Shown here: piece by piece, positions 1-11,519 of the stretch
Position numbering within the stretch: position 1 is the stretch's first letter
Layout of the letters: every line of letters begins with the position of its first letter
From: Azadirachta indica
Taxonomy: Eukaryota > Streptophyta > Magnoliopsida > Sapindales > Meliaceae
Assembly: GCA_022749755.1 (NCBI GenBank)
Contig: CM040443.1
Coordinates: 8,095,744 to 8,159,743, forward strand
Length of the DNA stretch: 64,000 nt
Reading direction: 5' to 3'
The notes under the pieces: model-generated
The model's database searches: none
Seen by the model: the letters and a program-made list of their open reading frames with translations, nothing else
Told to the model about the DNA's origin: nothing
Program-made: the position numbers and the translations under genes

Positions 1-443
1 TCTTGGCCTAATCTATTCCAATCTTGCTCAGTTGTCACTAATAGCCGTCATTGTTTGGGAAACTAAATCTAAGTTGTCATCCTCATCTTCAGCTAGGCTT
101 CTTGACAAGTTTTAATGTCTGTGATTTCTCAATTTGTAACTGTTCCACAGGAATGTTTCTGAAATTTCTTTGTCTTCTGAATATTTACCTCGTATCATAT
201 AATTTTGTTCTCTCTAGTTGCATCTTGATTGTTACAAGATTTTGGGGTAACCATTGGTTTTGTTATTGTTAAACCGGTTGCTTCCCAATAAAATATTAGT
301 TTCTTTAGCAATTCCTGGTGTCAGATACTGTCCTTGTTTTGAATTGCCACCACGTTTCCCACAAGTGACATGCCAGAACCAGGAGATAAACCAGTGTAAG
401 CCTTTATTTTCAGGTCATTTTTATTTTAATTGATTATTGACAG
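1..443 (+). other. Probable intron of the PAT gene, cut by the window edge
   Basis: No exon could be recognised here. The segment is T-rich, has stops in all forward frames and ends in a good acceptor (TTGACAG at 437-443) feeding the first visible exon of the S-acyltransferase gene. The DHHC-encoding exons must lie to the left of the window. Confidence 0.5.
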
Positions 444-2580
444 GTCTACATGGTTTGTCCACATTGGGCTTGAGATTGCAGCTTATTCTACAATGGTCGA
501 CTGGGATCCTTGTACTTATCTGCTGTTTTCTGGAGCGGAAGCATTTCTCTCTGGATATCTCCTCCAAGTTAGGAAGCAGTTTTTCTTTGGTTCCCTTTGT
601 TATTGTGGTGGTAAGTAATTTACCATTATTCATATGCTATTCGTACTTATTGACTGGAATGTGAGTGCCATTATCTTCCTTATATCCACTAACTTACATT
701 TGGACGGAGTGATATACATCCATTCTTGTTGAGTGCTACTTCAATTTATTATCTCAAATTAACTAAAAACAAGGAATTTGTATTCTTGCAGGCAGTATGC
801 ACAATTTTGGCAATGCTTGCTACCTTACCTCTTGCTCAACTGTTCTTTTTTCACATCCTCCTTATAAAAAAGGTAAACTTGCTTGTTCCTCCCCACTTAT
901 TGTTTGTGAGATTCGCTGTACTTATTTAATTTGTACCTGCTCTGTTCTGATGATGCAGTTTCTCATCTGATTTAATGAAGTGGACGTGTTGTTGAGCTGA
1001 TTACGTCCTTTCTTTATGTTTCACAGGGAATTAGCACATATGATTACATTATTGCCCTAAGGGAGCAGGAACAAGAGCAACAAGGAGTTGGAGGCCAGCA
1101 GAGTCCGCAAATGTCAATTGCCAGCTCACTTACCGGATTAAGCAGTGCAAGCTCATTTTCTACATTCCACCGGGGGGCATGGTGTACACCCCCACGCTTA
1201 TTTCTTGAAGATCAGGTAATTATGGCAAAATCACCATTCCTCTGTGAGAAATATAAATATGCTTGGGAATTAGTCCTTAGTAATACTTTGTAACTCAGTG
1301 AATACTGATAACTTATGGTCACTCAAATTGCTGATCTTTCTACTTGAACATATTGCTGTATCTCCATTTTTGCGCTTTAAAACACAGTATGATTTTCAAA
1401 TAAAACAATGTAGTTCTCTATTGTTAGGGTTTGGGTTGGTTTGAATGATCTGACCATCTAAAATGTGAATTGGGATATCCACCGGGTGATCTGCAACAAC
1501 TACATTCTTGAAGCCTAGAAATAATTTGAAAACTTGTAGGAGATCATCTCAATTCTCTATTATTTGAATGCATAACTACGCTGGTTAAAGAGGATCATTG
1601 TGAAGACCAGTCAGTGACTAATATATTTGTGTGGCTATTTTATTTTTCTCAACTTTTAGCATGATGAAGAGAGTCCTCAAAAGAGCTTATTTTTTCAGTG
1701 TTTGCTTTTCTTATTAACTAGCCCAAAAGAAAAGTATATTAAAATCTTCTAAAATGTAATGATGATTATTTCTTATTCTTCTTTCCAGTTTGATGTAGTT
1801 CCTCCAGAGACTGGGTCTGTAAGTTCATTAGGAAAAAAGATGGTGGGAGAAGAACCTATTAAGAAAAAGAACCCAGCGGTAAAGATTAGTCCATGGACAT
1901 TGGCTCGGTTGAATGCAGAGGAGGTCTCAAAGGCTGCTGCTGAGGCAAGAAAGAAGTCCAAAGTCCTCCAACCTGTGGTGAGGCATGAAACCCCTTATGG
2001 CCTAGAAACGAACAGCAGCTTTGGCAGCAGTAGTCGTCGTATGATCCCTAGGCTTGACAGCAACAGAAGGCGAGCTAGTAAGCGAGTGCGACTTCCTGCT
2101 GACCTACCTATGGATCCCCTAACAATTGTTTCAGCTAAAGCTATTGAAACAAGTTTCACTGAGACATCGAGTAATTTAGCCCCTCTTCAACTTGAAGCAC
2201 GAAGTGCCTTCCAAACAAGCCAGGCAATGTCAAGCTCGGCTGGCATTGTTGCTTCTTCTCCTGAGAGTAGTTTAGACTCTCCAGATATCCACCCATTCCG
2301 GGTCTCCTCATCTGGAGCTGAAGAGTCAAGGCGGCTGACAGATCTCTCGGCTGGTGGCATGGCTGCTCAGAAGGGATTTCCACTATCGAGGTCTACTAGT
2401 GATGGATATGAAGCATCTGGTGGAGAAGATAGTGATCGTGTTCCTTCCAGAATAGTCCAGAGATCAACAAACTGGAATAATCTTCTCTTCAGCACTGATC
2501 ATGATGAGAGGCTCGATGAAAGCATTGTTAAATTGAAAGCTCCGTCTTCATCTAGCCACACCAACAGCAGAAATCTGTGA
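444..2580 (+). CDS. DHHC protein S-acyltransferase, C-terminal part (PAT21/22-like), 5' truncated by the window
   Basis: Seen: four joined exons, 444-610, 792-872, 1027-1215 and 1789-2580, each with GT/AG borders and compatible phase, give about 373 residues ending at TGA. The first two encode hydrophobic helices, including WSTGILVLICCF and a stretch ending in HILLIKKG, followed by the STYDYI-ALREQEQEQQG signature. The last exon (264 codons) encodes a Ser-rich, basic, low-complexity tail. Known: this helix-ISTYDYI arrangement and the long Ser-rich tail are typical of plant palmitoyltransferases of the PAT19-22 group (for example At1g69420), which attach acyl groups to cytosolic cysteines of membrane proteins. 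The catalytic Asp-His-His-Cys domain lies before the window and cannot be checked. The next gene is transcribed towards it. Confidence 0.85.
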
Positions 2581-3526
2581 TCTATGGACTCTTGACGAAA
2601 ATAGTGGTTCATTTTAATTACATTGGTGAAAATTTCATCATTCTTTCATTTGTGGGCTGAAGTACTTGAAGGACCAACAAATTATCCTCAGCTCTGCCCA
2701 ATTGAATTGGTTATCAGCATTCGGATTGTTACCAAGTAAAAGACAACGACTGTAAAAAAATCTTAGGACTTGGATTTCATGGAGATATACAGTGTTTTCT
2801 GCTTGAGCTTCATTGCAGCTTCTGGTTGTGGTTCTTGCATCTGGGACAGACACGGAAGGCAACTTTGCAGATCTACTGCTTATATACTGGATTCTACTCC
2901 CCGTGTGGGTTGTTAAAAGTGGATTCTTCAGTGTTTGGATAGATTCTCTCGTGAACATTTAGTGCTACTCTTGGAGTTTTCAGACAAAAACTTACCGAAA
3001 ACTCATGTTGCTATATGTTGCATCCTTCAAGGTGTGTGTGTCGTTTTGCTCCAGTTTTTCTCAGTTTTACATGCATATACTCTTCATAGGCTGAACAGAA
3101 CGATTGACAAAACTGAGGTTTTGTGGAGTGAAGAGATGTTCCAACAATGGTAGCACTGACACCACCTTGTCATTTCTAATTTTCTATTTCCTCCTTTTAT
3201 CAGTAAATTAGTTTGATGTTCTTGGTCTTTTCTCCACTGCAGAATATTGGTTCAAACTCTGCATCTTGCTTTTTAAGATGATCCTAAAAGGAAATCTTTT
3301 TACTGTTAGTGACCGAACATGAAAACATTACATTGGTGAAAAACAAGCATTAACAAACTCAGAAATGATTGCCTTTGATTGTCTTCACAAATCTCACCTT
3401 GTATTACATTATTAACTACTTTCTTTTACAAACAAGACTAAGACAGTTACAATCAATAAACAAACATGAACGAGTACAAAAACAAAATGTTTTGAGACAT
3501 TACAAGAAAACGAACCCTAGTACCCA
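2581..3526. other. 3' flanks between two convergent genes
   Basis: About 0.95 kb between the stop codons of the S-acyltransferase gene (+) and the membrane-protein gene (-). The left half is moderately GC-rich transcript-like sequence, probably the 3' UTR of the first gene. The right part, from about 3290, is A-rich on the plus strand and probably the 3' UTR of the minus-strand gene. No coding sequence or repeat recognised. Confidence 0.5.
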
Positions 3527-4522
3527 TCAAGTTTCATAAACAACAGATACAAGACGAGGTACTTTCTCATCATCAAAAGGCAAACGCACATACTCCGTGG
3601 CAAATTCTTCAGCAATCTCTGGAGCAAGTTCTCCATGTATAGCCTTACAATACATGTACAACACAGTATTAGCAGCAGCAAAGTAGAGGAACAACAGTGT
3701 AAGCATAGTTGAAGTGAACACAATCTGCAGTACAAATCCCCAACTCTTCCACCTATCTGTATTACGAAAAGCAAAAGCTGTTTCCCAGTTGCTCCAAATC
3801 AGAATCCCAACCAGAAATGAATAATACAAGTAAATAGACAGAGCTACAAATTTATATCCTTTGATAAGATATGCACTCCTCTTTAATGGCTTAATCCCCC
3901 AGCTCGATTCCAACACCACAATTACAGACGCCAAAGCCCAGTTTACTTGCAAATAGACCAACACCAACACTAAAACAATTGAAAGAACTATAGAAAACCC
4001 TAGAAAATAAGGGGAAGAGTACTCAAACTGATCAAAGCCAACAAAATTAACCAACCTAACGACCAAATACAAGAAACCGGCGAAAACGGAAAGAATCCCA
4101 AATACAATTATTTGACAAAAAAGCGTTGTAGCGAGGAGAGGCAAGAATGAATAAAGAATCGACTTGAGAGATGATATAAGCTTGACGGGTCTGCCATAGA
4201 ATCCATGGAAAACGCTGTAGGTGATGGAACCAACACCGCAGAGTGATGAAACGATAGCAAAGACGGCGTAAAAGATCGAAAGAAGAAAACTTTCTCGGTC
4301 AATCTCAGGAGTGGAATCGTCAAAAGAGTGGCTGAGGAGAGTTTTCGCGTCGTGTTTGGGTGACTGAAGAATGAGTTGTTGAAGAGTTGGATAGACGAGG
4401 ATGGAGAAAGCAAGAGGCAGAAGAAAGATGACTGAGAGAGCCAGGAAGTGACGAGAGTGTGCCTTTATGATGCGTTTGGATTCGGACAAGATTATGCAGA
4501 GATTGAGCCGCGGCGTTGACAT
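3527..4522 (-). CDS. Polytopic membrane protein, plant family of unknown function
   Basis: Seen: an intronless frame of 331 codons. It begins with a short basic N-terminus followed by strongly hydrophobic segments at about residues 27-47, 79-105, 122-158 (probably two), 172-204 (probably two), 225-245 and 270-300. A conserved-looking patch at residues 204-222 reads LESSWG, then PLKRS and LIKG, in a loop between two helices. Known, from memory: several Arabidopsis integral membrane proteins of unknown biochemistry (At5g44860/At1g23840-type) carry this ESxWGxxPLxRSxxLIKG motif. The ATG is the first in frame and sits about 100 bp inside a GC-richer 5' region. The gene is head-to-head with the related gene at 6381. 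No function is assigned. Confidence 0.8.
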   Translation of the reverse strand: MSTPRLNLCIILSESKRIIKAHSRHFLALSVIFLLPLAFSILVYPTLQQLILQSPKHDAKTLLSHSFDDSTPEIDRESFLLSIFYAVFAIVSSLCGVGSITYSVFHGFYGRPVKLISSLKSILYSFLPLLATTLFCQIIVFGILSVFAGFLYLVVRLVNFVGFDQFEYSSPYFLGFSIVLSIVLVLVLVYLQVNWALASVIVVLESSWGIKPLKRSAYLIKGYKFVALSIYLYYSFLVGILIWSNWETAFAFRNTDRWKSWGFVLQIVFTSTMLTLLFLYFAAANTVLYMYCKAIHGELAPEIAEEFATEYVRLPFDDEKVPRLVSVVYET

Positions 4523-6380
4523 TGCGAACGGTGATCAGATCGTTGGAAGAGGATGAGAAGATTATGGTTGATGGCGTCAGGGGATGGCGTCGAGAGAATT
4601 CAATGGACTCGATTCAATTATTTCAGTTGCTTGCTATGGGTATTTTCGTAAGAATGTGCTTGACACGTGTCCTGTAATGAATATAATAAAAGTATTTTTT
4701 TGCAATAAAAAATTTGTAGAAATCGGTTAAATAATTAACCAAAAAAAAAAATGGATTTATCTGAATACGTGATTGAAAATTCTTAAGATAAAATTGTCCC
4801 CGTCAAAATAAAAAAAAAATGTAATAACAATATTGTTTCTAGAAATAATAAAATACTAACCAGGTGAACATCTTGTTTATCTCTCAAGTAAATACAACTA
4901 CTTATTCAAATATACAATATAAAAAAATTGGAATTGCTTTCTTGACTTTCAGTTAAATTGATTCTCCAAGTCAGGAATATATAAAAGTGAGTTTGACAAT
5001 GTTTTTAAAATGATTTTTTTTAAATTAAAAATATTGTGAGAATATATTTTTAAAATATAAAAAAAAATCAGTTCAAATTTTTAAAAAATAATATTTATTA
5101 TTTTTTATAAAAAAACATGCCATTAACTAGGTGGAGGTGATGTAGTGTTACTGTAATGGAAGATAACTCAATTATGCTGCCTTTATTTTGTTTTCTAATA
5201 TATAAAGTTGAACTATTTTTTCAACAAATAAAATTAAATTGATTTTTCATACGTTTGTTAACTCAATAAAATAGATATGAGATTCATATTAAAGAATAAG
5301 AACCCAAAAGATAAACGATAAATGTCTAAATTTATAAAATTTTAATCAATATTTCTTATTTAAGTCAAATTTCATAAAAAATTTTTAAAATAAGTTATAT
5401 TTCATCTAAATTATAAATAAATCAGAATACTGAATTATTTTTAATTAAAATTTCACTAAATTTTAAATTATTTTTAATTAAAATTTCACTTGAACTAATT
5501 TTTTAAATAATTTAAGGAATTAACAAATATATAAAAAAAAAAATCTGATAATAATAGGTGACAAAATTTAGTATTAACATATATCTAAAAGAAACATATA
5601 GCATATGATAATGTTTGCTTAGAAGTTAGATTCACATGAATTGATCACATACGAATCTTCTTTACTGACGCAATTTACATATTACAGTATCCAAAGATTT
5701 CTTTCAAAACACTGCTTGTTTTGTTAATGTTATTTTATGTACATAATTGGTGCAATGAGGTGTTGAGTAACGCCCCGGCCCGCAACTATTCAATTATGTC
5801 TGCGTTTATATCAATATTGGATCATAATGACGGGTAGAGTTAAAAAATTTGTTAGTCATAATATCTAACTCCCTCTCTCTGTATCTGTTATAATTTGCAG
5901 CTTAACAACACAGTCTGGCCCGTTTGATTCTCTTCGGAAAGCTGTGCCAACTGCCCAAACGTAATCGTTAATTCTAAAGGTAAAGATAAATAAGTAATAA
6001 CAAACAAACATTATCATTTAGCTTCGCGCACGGTAAAAAACCATAAACAGCTACTTCACGCCCGTCAAGCTAAAATCTACAGCATCAGCGCCAAAATCCC
6101 AATGCACGCTTTCTGCGCAAACCCCATTCTTCTTCTAAAGCCTGTCAAATTAGCGTTGTTCGTCGCTCTATAACCCGCTATTTTAGCTGCTGCCACAGTT
6201 TCTCTTTCCTGACGCTCAGGTTTTTCTTACTCTAACAGATCTGATTCTGTTATTTTTAACTCTCTCTGCGTTGTTTGAAACCGTTCTATGATTCCCATTA
6301 TTGATTTTCAGTTACTCTGGATCTGATGGGTAGGTAATAAGCTGTGTATATTTATTGAGCTTTATGATATATTGATCAAA
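4523..6380. other. Divergent promoter region, AT-rich
   Basis: About 1.86 kb between two head-to-head genes. Positions 4680-5640 are extremely AT-rich with no coding potential. Positions 5760-6370 are more balanced, contain CT-rich leader-like sequence (5870-5885 and 6190-6260) and probably hold the promoter and 5' UTR of the gene at 6381. A possible 5' UTR intron runs from a GT after CTCAG near 6221 to an AG near 6310; this is weak. Confidence 0.45.
5434..5490. repeat. Short direct repeat, two copies of a 24-bp AT-rich unit
   Basis: The unit ATTATTTTTAATTAAAATTT plus CACT occurs at 5434-5457 and again at 5467-5490, a 33-bp period. It is a small local tandem duplication in the AT-rich intergenic region. 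Confidence 0.8.
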
Positions 6381-7463
6381 ATGGAGTCCCCTAGTGTTGC
6401 TTCTCCTAGGATTAGTTCCGATCACTCAAAAATGGGGGGATCTGAAGATACCCATTTGCATGATCTCGAATTAGAATCATCGGATTCTGGTAATGATTAC
6501 AGTGTTCACCAATTTCATTCAACGAGTGCTTTAGAGATCTTGAGAGAATCTGTTAGGATTCTCCGGTTCAATGCTTCAGCATTTATGATTACTGCTGCAG
6601 TGCTAATTTGCCCAGTATCAGCTGTTTTTTTATCAAATTTATTTGTCGATCAAAGTATTGTGAAGAAGTTCGCTTTCAGGCTCTTGTTAGTTGCAGAAGC
6701 TAGTGGTCTTCCATTGTGGCCTTTTATCACACAGTCATTTCATAAATTCTCTGAACTGGCTCTTTCATCAGCAGTGTGCTTCCCTTTGTTTATTACATTG
6801 TCCTTGCTGTCAAAGGCTGCGGTTGTTTACTCTGTAGATCGTACTTACAAGAGGAAACAGGTCGACATTTCAAAGTTTTTTGTGATAGTTCGTAAAATTT
6901 GGAAGAGGCTTTTGTTAACGTATTTCTGGGTGTGCATGGTGATTGTTGGTTGCCTCACCTTGCTTTTTGTCCTCCTTTTTGCTATGTGCAGTGCACTCTC
7001 TGCATTTTGGTCTCCGCCTGATTTAGTTCTATATGTGGCAATAATAGTGGGATTTGTGTTTTCAGTTGTTTATGCCACTGCTGTCGTTATTTGTAATCTT
7101 GGGATTGTTATCTCTGTGTTGGAGGATGTTTCAGGGCCACAGGCATTACATAGGTCAGGGATTTTGATTAAGGGGCAGACTCAGGTTGGTCTACTGATAT
7201 TTCTTGTATCGACAATCGGGATGGTGTTTATTGAGGGGTTGTTTGATCATAGAGTGAAGACACTGAGCTATGGGGATGGATCTTCAAGGATATGGGAGGG
7301 GCCTCTTTTGGTGATAATGTACTCATTTGTGGTGCTTATTGATTCCATGATGAATGCAGTTTTCTACTTTAGTTGCAAATTTTATAGTATGGGAGCTTTG
7401 GATGGTGAATCTGAGCCAATTTTAGAGACTGTAGCTGTTTCTGATGGATTAGCAGGTGGATGA
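6381..7463 (+). CDS. Polytopic membrane protein (At1g69430/At1g26650-like), unknown function
   Basis: Seen: an uninterrupted 360-residue frame from ATG at 6381; the frame stays open upstream to a TTG at 6372, but the ATG is the natural start. The first 45 residues are hydrophilic and acidic/Ser-rich, without a signal peptide. Hydrophobic segments follow at about 65-90, 125-150, 178-208, 215-248, 268-287 and 315-335. Residues 247-265 carry LED, then G, then ALHRSG and ILIKG, matching the motif of the neighbouring gene at 3527. Known, from memory: Arabidopsis At1g69430, between a DHHC acyltransferase and AGO7, is this type of protein, and the same neighbours occur here. Biochemical role unknown; orthology rests on similarity plus position. 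Confidence 0.82.
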   Translation: MESPSVASPRISSDHSKMGGSEDTHLHDLELESSDSGNDYSVHQFHSTSALEILRESVRILRFNASAFMITAAVLICPVSAVFLSNLFVDQSIVKKFAFRLLLVAEASGLPLWPFITQSFHKFSELALSSAVCFPLFITLSLLSKAAVVYSVDRTYKRKQVDISKFFVIVRKIWKRLLLTYFWVCMVIVGCLTLLFVLLFAMCSALSAFWSPPDLVLYVAIIVGFVFSVVYATAVVICNLGIVISVLEDVSGPQALHRSGILIKGQTQVGLLIFLVSTIGMVFIEGLFDHRVKTLSYGDGSSRIWEGPLLVIMYSFVVLIDSMMNAVFYFSCKFYSMGALDGESEPILETVAVSDGLAGG

Positions 7464-8963
7464 CATCATTTTGTAACTTGTCTCCTTTAAGTTAATAATA
7501 GGAAGACGAAGCTGTGATGAGGAAATGCAGATTTTGTTGTTGGCCTATTCTTTCATTGTTGATTTGGTTCTGGGAGTTGGCACATTATCGGAGCTTCAAA
7601 TACAAGGTGTGTGGCAACTGATATGCTTATGACTCCCAACTCCTGCATATATGCACCATTCAAGTGCACAAACATGGACTTTCATTGGTTTGCGCGATGA
7701 GTAAAATGCAAACCGAGACCGAATTGAATAATTTTATAATGGAAGAGGCAGGATTCCTCAAAAGAAAATTTCTGTAACTTTTTTGTTTGTTTAGTGGTTG
7801 GAAAGTTATATTTTCTATTAGTTCTTCAATGAAACTTTCCTATCCTGTCATCATTTCCAGATAATACAAATTACTTCAGATTGTTCCAACTTTCTTTGTT
7901 TGAGTTCTTCATTTGCTTCAAGAATTTAATAAACATGGTTAGGATTTGAGCTTTAGATGATAATTGGTATCTTGGTGAACCTTGAACTTGAAAACTGATT
8001 AAATTTGTCTGTGCAAAAACTGAACAATGAGTTTGTGATAGAATAAGTTATTGCTTTCAAGGAGAATTTGACATTTCTGTTGCAGTGAACTCTAGCGGCT
8101 GTATGCATTAATTCATAAAGTAAATTTTTGTTGCTTAAATAGCTGTGTAGCTAACTTACATTAGAAAGGAAATCCCATATTCATTACCAGTAAAAACTCC
8201 AGGTTAATGTATACATATGTATGCAGATATCTGTCATTGAATCACCATTTTTATTTTTTTTTCCTTTTTTGGGTTTGTTTGTTGGTTTGTAAGCGTGTAT
8301 TGTTAACCAGCCTTTGTGATTTGCTCAATAAGTTGCTCCTAAGCAGATTTGCTCAAATCTGAGACAGATAGAAGCACCCGTCATTTTCAGTTGTCTATTG
8401 GGAGAGAGACAACCCATGTTCAAAATGATCAGCAAGCTGAACGTCCATGTTCTTTTCTTGGAGCTTCAGCAATCATGTTGTTCAAGTAGTAATAGATTTG
8501 ACTCTCTAAAAAACTACAAATTCAAGGAAATGCAAAAATTTATAGGAATCTCTTAGAAATATGAACGATAACGAAGCCTCCTGCTGCCTGGTCCTCTGTT
8601 CTCCCTAAACCTGATGCTTAGCAATGAGGAAGTCTCACTTGAAATCTTCCATCGCTGAATCTTATGCCTCTTAACGCATTCTATGTCTTTTCAAGTTCCA
8701 ATCTATGATTACTTGAAGAGGATCTAAATATCATAAACTTCAATAAACATCTATCTCCGTATAATAATTTTTTTTTTTAAATAAAAGAATTTAGATAAAA
8801 TTTTATTGGACACTGTTGGCAAAAACTCTGCGTTTTGTTAACTTGCATAGTAAGTGACTTTAGTCGTTATCCGGATTCATTTTAGCTGAATAATAATCAA
8901 AGCCCACGCAAGGGGAGTTACTGTCTTGCGGCTTCACAATAACAACCAAGCTACTAAAGAAAG
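7464..8963. other. 3' UTR and intergenic region
   Basis: About 1.5 kb. The first 300-400 bp look like the 3' UTR of the membrane-protein gene, ending in T-rich, AATAAA-like sequence (for example near 7925). The right end contains the likely transcription start and leader of the UXT-like gene. No coding region or repeat recognised. Confidence 0.45.
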
Positions 8964-9254
8964 GTAAGCCAACTCAACATTGAATCGATATCACCGAAAC
9001 ACACTATGGGCAAAAGAATAACCTGAACAATCCGAATTATAAATAAACTTGCTTGGTCTTGGATTTTGAAACTTTTGTTTCCTTAATCGTTTACCCTATT
9101 CTTCGTGCACGCTTGTGTGTCAATCTAAATATTTTTGGTTCGGTGTTGTGTCTTTTACGTGCTCGATAAAATGCCTAAATAATTTTCTTTTTTTGTTTTG
9201 TCGAATTACTAACCTGTTGTTGGATCTCGAGTTTGACTTTATATGCTGTTTCAG
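8964..9254 (+). other. Probable 5' UTR intron of the UXT-like gene
   Basis: A strong donor (AAAG/GTAAGCC at 8961-8970) and a T-rich stretch ending in TTTCAG at 9249-9254 bracket 291 bp without a reading frame, 11 bp before the start codon at 9266. Leader introns next to the ATG are common in plant housekeeping genes. Inferred from splice signals only. Confidence 0.5.
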
Positions 9255-9265
9255 TAGGACTCAGA

Positions 9266-11519
9266 ATGGATAACTACCGCCAGGAGAAAGTACAGAAATT
9301 CGAGGAATTCATCGATCGGCAATTGAAACCAAAGCTTGTGCGTGCTATCGGTGAACGGTATGTTTAGAATGTCTCATGACATGACCAGTGTCAGCTCAAG
9401 AAAATTGATGAGTGCTTTAATTTTTTGTCCATGTTTCATTTTTTTAGTTTTATTCTGTAATGCAATTCAATTTGACTGGTGTCAGAACAAAGTAACTGCA
9501 AATTGAGTTCAAAATAGTATGACACTTAATAACTGGCTCAAGCACTTTGATTTTGAAGTAATGTTATATGGATATGGAAAATTCACTGCTTGCTTCATTT
9601 CACTTTGCAGGGACAAGGTCTTTGAGCAAGAGAAGATTTTGTATCCTTCTATACTTTTTTGTCAAGAGATATATCTTGATTTTGTTTTCTGAGATGTCTG
9701 ACATCACAAGTTCAATGTCTCATATTCAAAGTGAAATTTTTGACAATAACTTTGCTTTTTTAAGGGTTCGATTGGATTTTGAACAAGAGAAGTCCTTAAT
9801 AATTGCTTGCAAAATTCTTAAAAATGTCTCACTATATTTGGCTTTTTAGTTGTCTTCTTTTGGTTGTATGTCAATTAATATCTCAAAAGCAATCGGTTGC
9901 ACAGTTTAAAAGACAGAAACATTCTGAACGAGGCACTCAAACTAAAGATTTTCTAATCCATTTCTTTTTCTTTTTTCTCCTTCTGGAGATTCTATTGAAG
10001 AGGTTAGGATTTGATAGAATCTTTCCCACGGCATTCAGTGCTCCTTTTCTTTTTTTTTTTTTTGTATGTTTTACTTGACACCTTATGCTTGTAGCTCAGA
10101 TTTACGAAGAAACATAGAGAACTTACAGAAGAATAGCATAACAAGTCTTAGGACATTCGTGAATCTAGGCTCTGAAGTATACATGCAAGCTGATGTGTAA
10201 GTTCTCATTATGCTTTTTGGTGCTCAATGCTGCTCTCATGCTTATATATATGTGACGATAAATGCTTGCCTACATTATGTATGTTTCCCAAATTTGTAAC
10301 TTATGTAGCTTCTAGGATTGACACTGTATGTTGTTGTTCCTATCTACCTAGTGCCATGGCAACCATGGGCTTAAACTTTGAATGGCTTAATTTTTTCTTA
10401 AAGCTTCTATTATAATTATTATCTTCCCAGTTTCATTTTTATTTTCGTTGAGCCTGTCAATGTGATATCCTTTCTTCTTCTTCTTTTCTTTTCCGGATGC
10501 GGGGGAGGGGGATGCAGGCCAGATACCCAGCGCATATTTGTGGATGTTGGACTTGGATTCCATGTGGAGTTCACCTGGTCTGAAGCTTTGAATTACATAT
10601 CACAAAGGGAAGAAAAGATAGCCAGGTATAAACTTTTTTTGTTTAAACAATGAACTTGGGTTTCTTGCGAGTTTCACTTAAATTGCTTATACAACAAACC
10701 TGCTGGCTGCCGATTACAAATAATTCAGTAGGAATAACAGAAAGAACTGTTAAGGATGCCCTTGTGGTTATGAAGTTGCTTTCTGATGGATGGGCTATCT
10801 AGAGACCCTGCTATTTTGTTCCTTTCAAATCATTATCGTGGAACAATTTTTGGTACTTGATTTATAGTGTGACAGTTTTAGTCAATCACAAACACCATCT
10901 GTCCAGTTACTGTTTTTTTTTCTTGCTTTCTCTCCCATCTATTATGACAAACAGTTGATTTTCTTTTTCCTAACTCAATAACTTCTTTAAAATCTCAAAC
11001 TTAATAAAATAGTGAATTGCACTTTGCAGGGAAATAGAGGAATATACTCGCCTTATTGCATCAATTAAAGGCCAGATAAAACTGGTGAGTTTTTATATGA
11101 TGGATCCTCTTTTGGTTTTTGTACTTTCTTCGGTCATTTTGGCCTTTCAGCATAGTCTATGGAGTTGCAATGCTGTTTAAACCTAAACCTTGTCTTTCAA
11201 ATATGGAAGTTATTGCTTGATAGCTCAAATATTACTTGCATTAAATCCAAGATAGCTAAATCTAGAAGCCAAGATTGGATCACATAAAATAAGTCTGAAT
11301 GAGAAGTTTTAATAAAATTTGCATATGGATTCTTCATTCTGAGTAAATTACCAGAGTCATGAACTACTTGGGGATGATTCATATGATTGCAAGACTTTCT
11401 TCTTTACCCACTTGGTTTACTTCTAATGATTAATTTATGATGTCATTTAGTTCTACGATGGGATTCGTGAGTTACTGCAACTTCCTGCCGAGGCTACTGT
11501 ACAGGAGCGCATTTTTTAA
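9266..11519 (+). CDS. UXT-like prefoldin-family subunit
   Basis: Seen: six exons, 9266-9357, 9611-9640, 10095-10196, 10518-10625, 11030-11084 and 11451-11519, join in phase to 456 bp (151 residues). The protein starts MDNYRQEKVQKFEEFID, has an N-terminal helix, a middle beta part with VNLGSEVYMQADV and a hydrophobic strand region (RIFVDVGLGFHVEF), then a C-terminal helix with EALNYISQREEKI. Known: this two-helix coiled coil around a beta hairpin is the alpha-prefoldin fold. Length and the GSEVYMQA region match UXT/ART-27 (about 157 residues in human; At1g26660-like in Arabidopsis), a member of the URI prefoldin-like module of the R2TP/PAQosome chaperone. Exon 2 is only 30 bp but is needed to keep phase. 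The first and third introns hold T-rich stretches. Confidence 0.85.

Noticed and set aside
9568..10078. Two frames of over 90 codons in the UXT-like gene
   Set aside because: They run across introns; the spliced exons give a continuous prefoldin instead.
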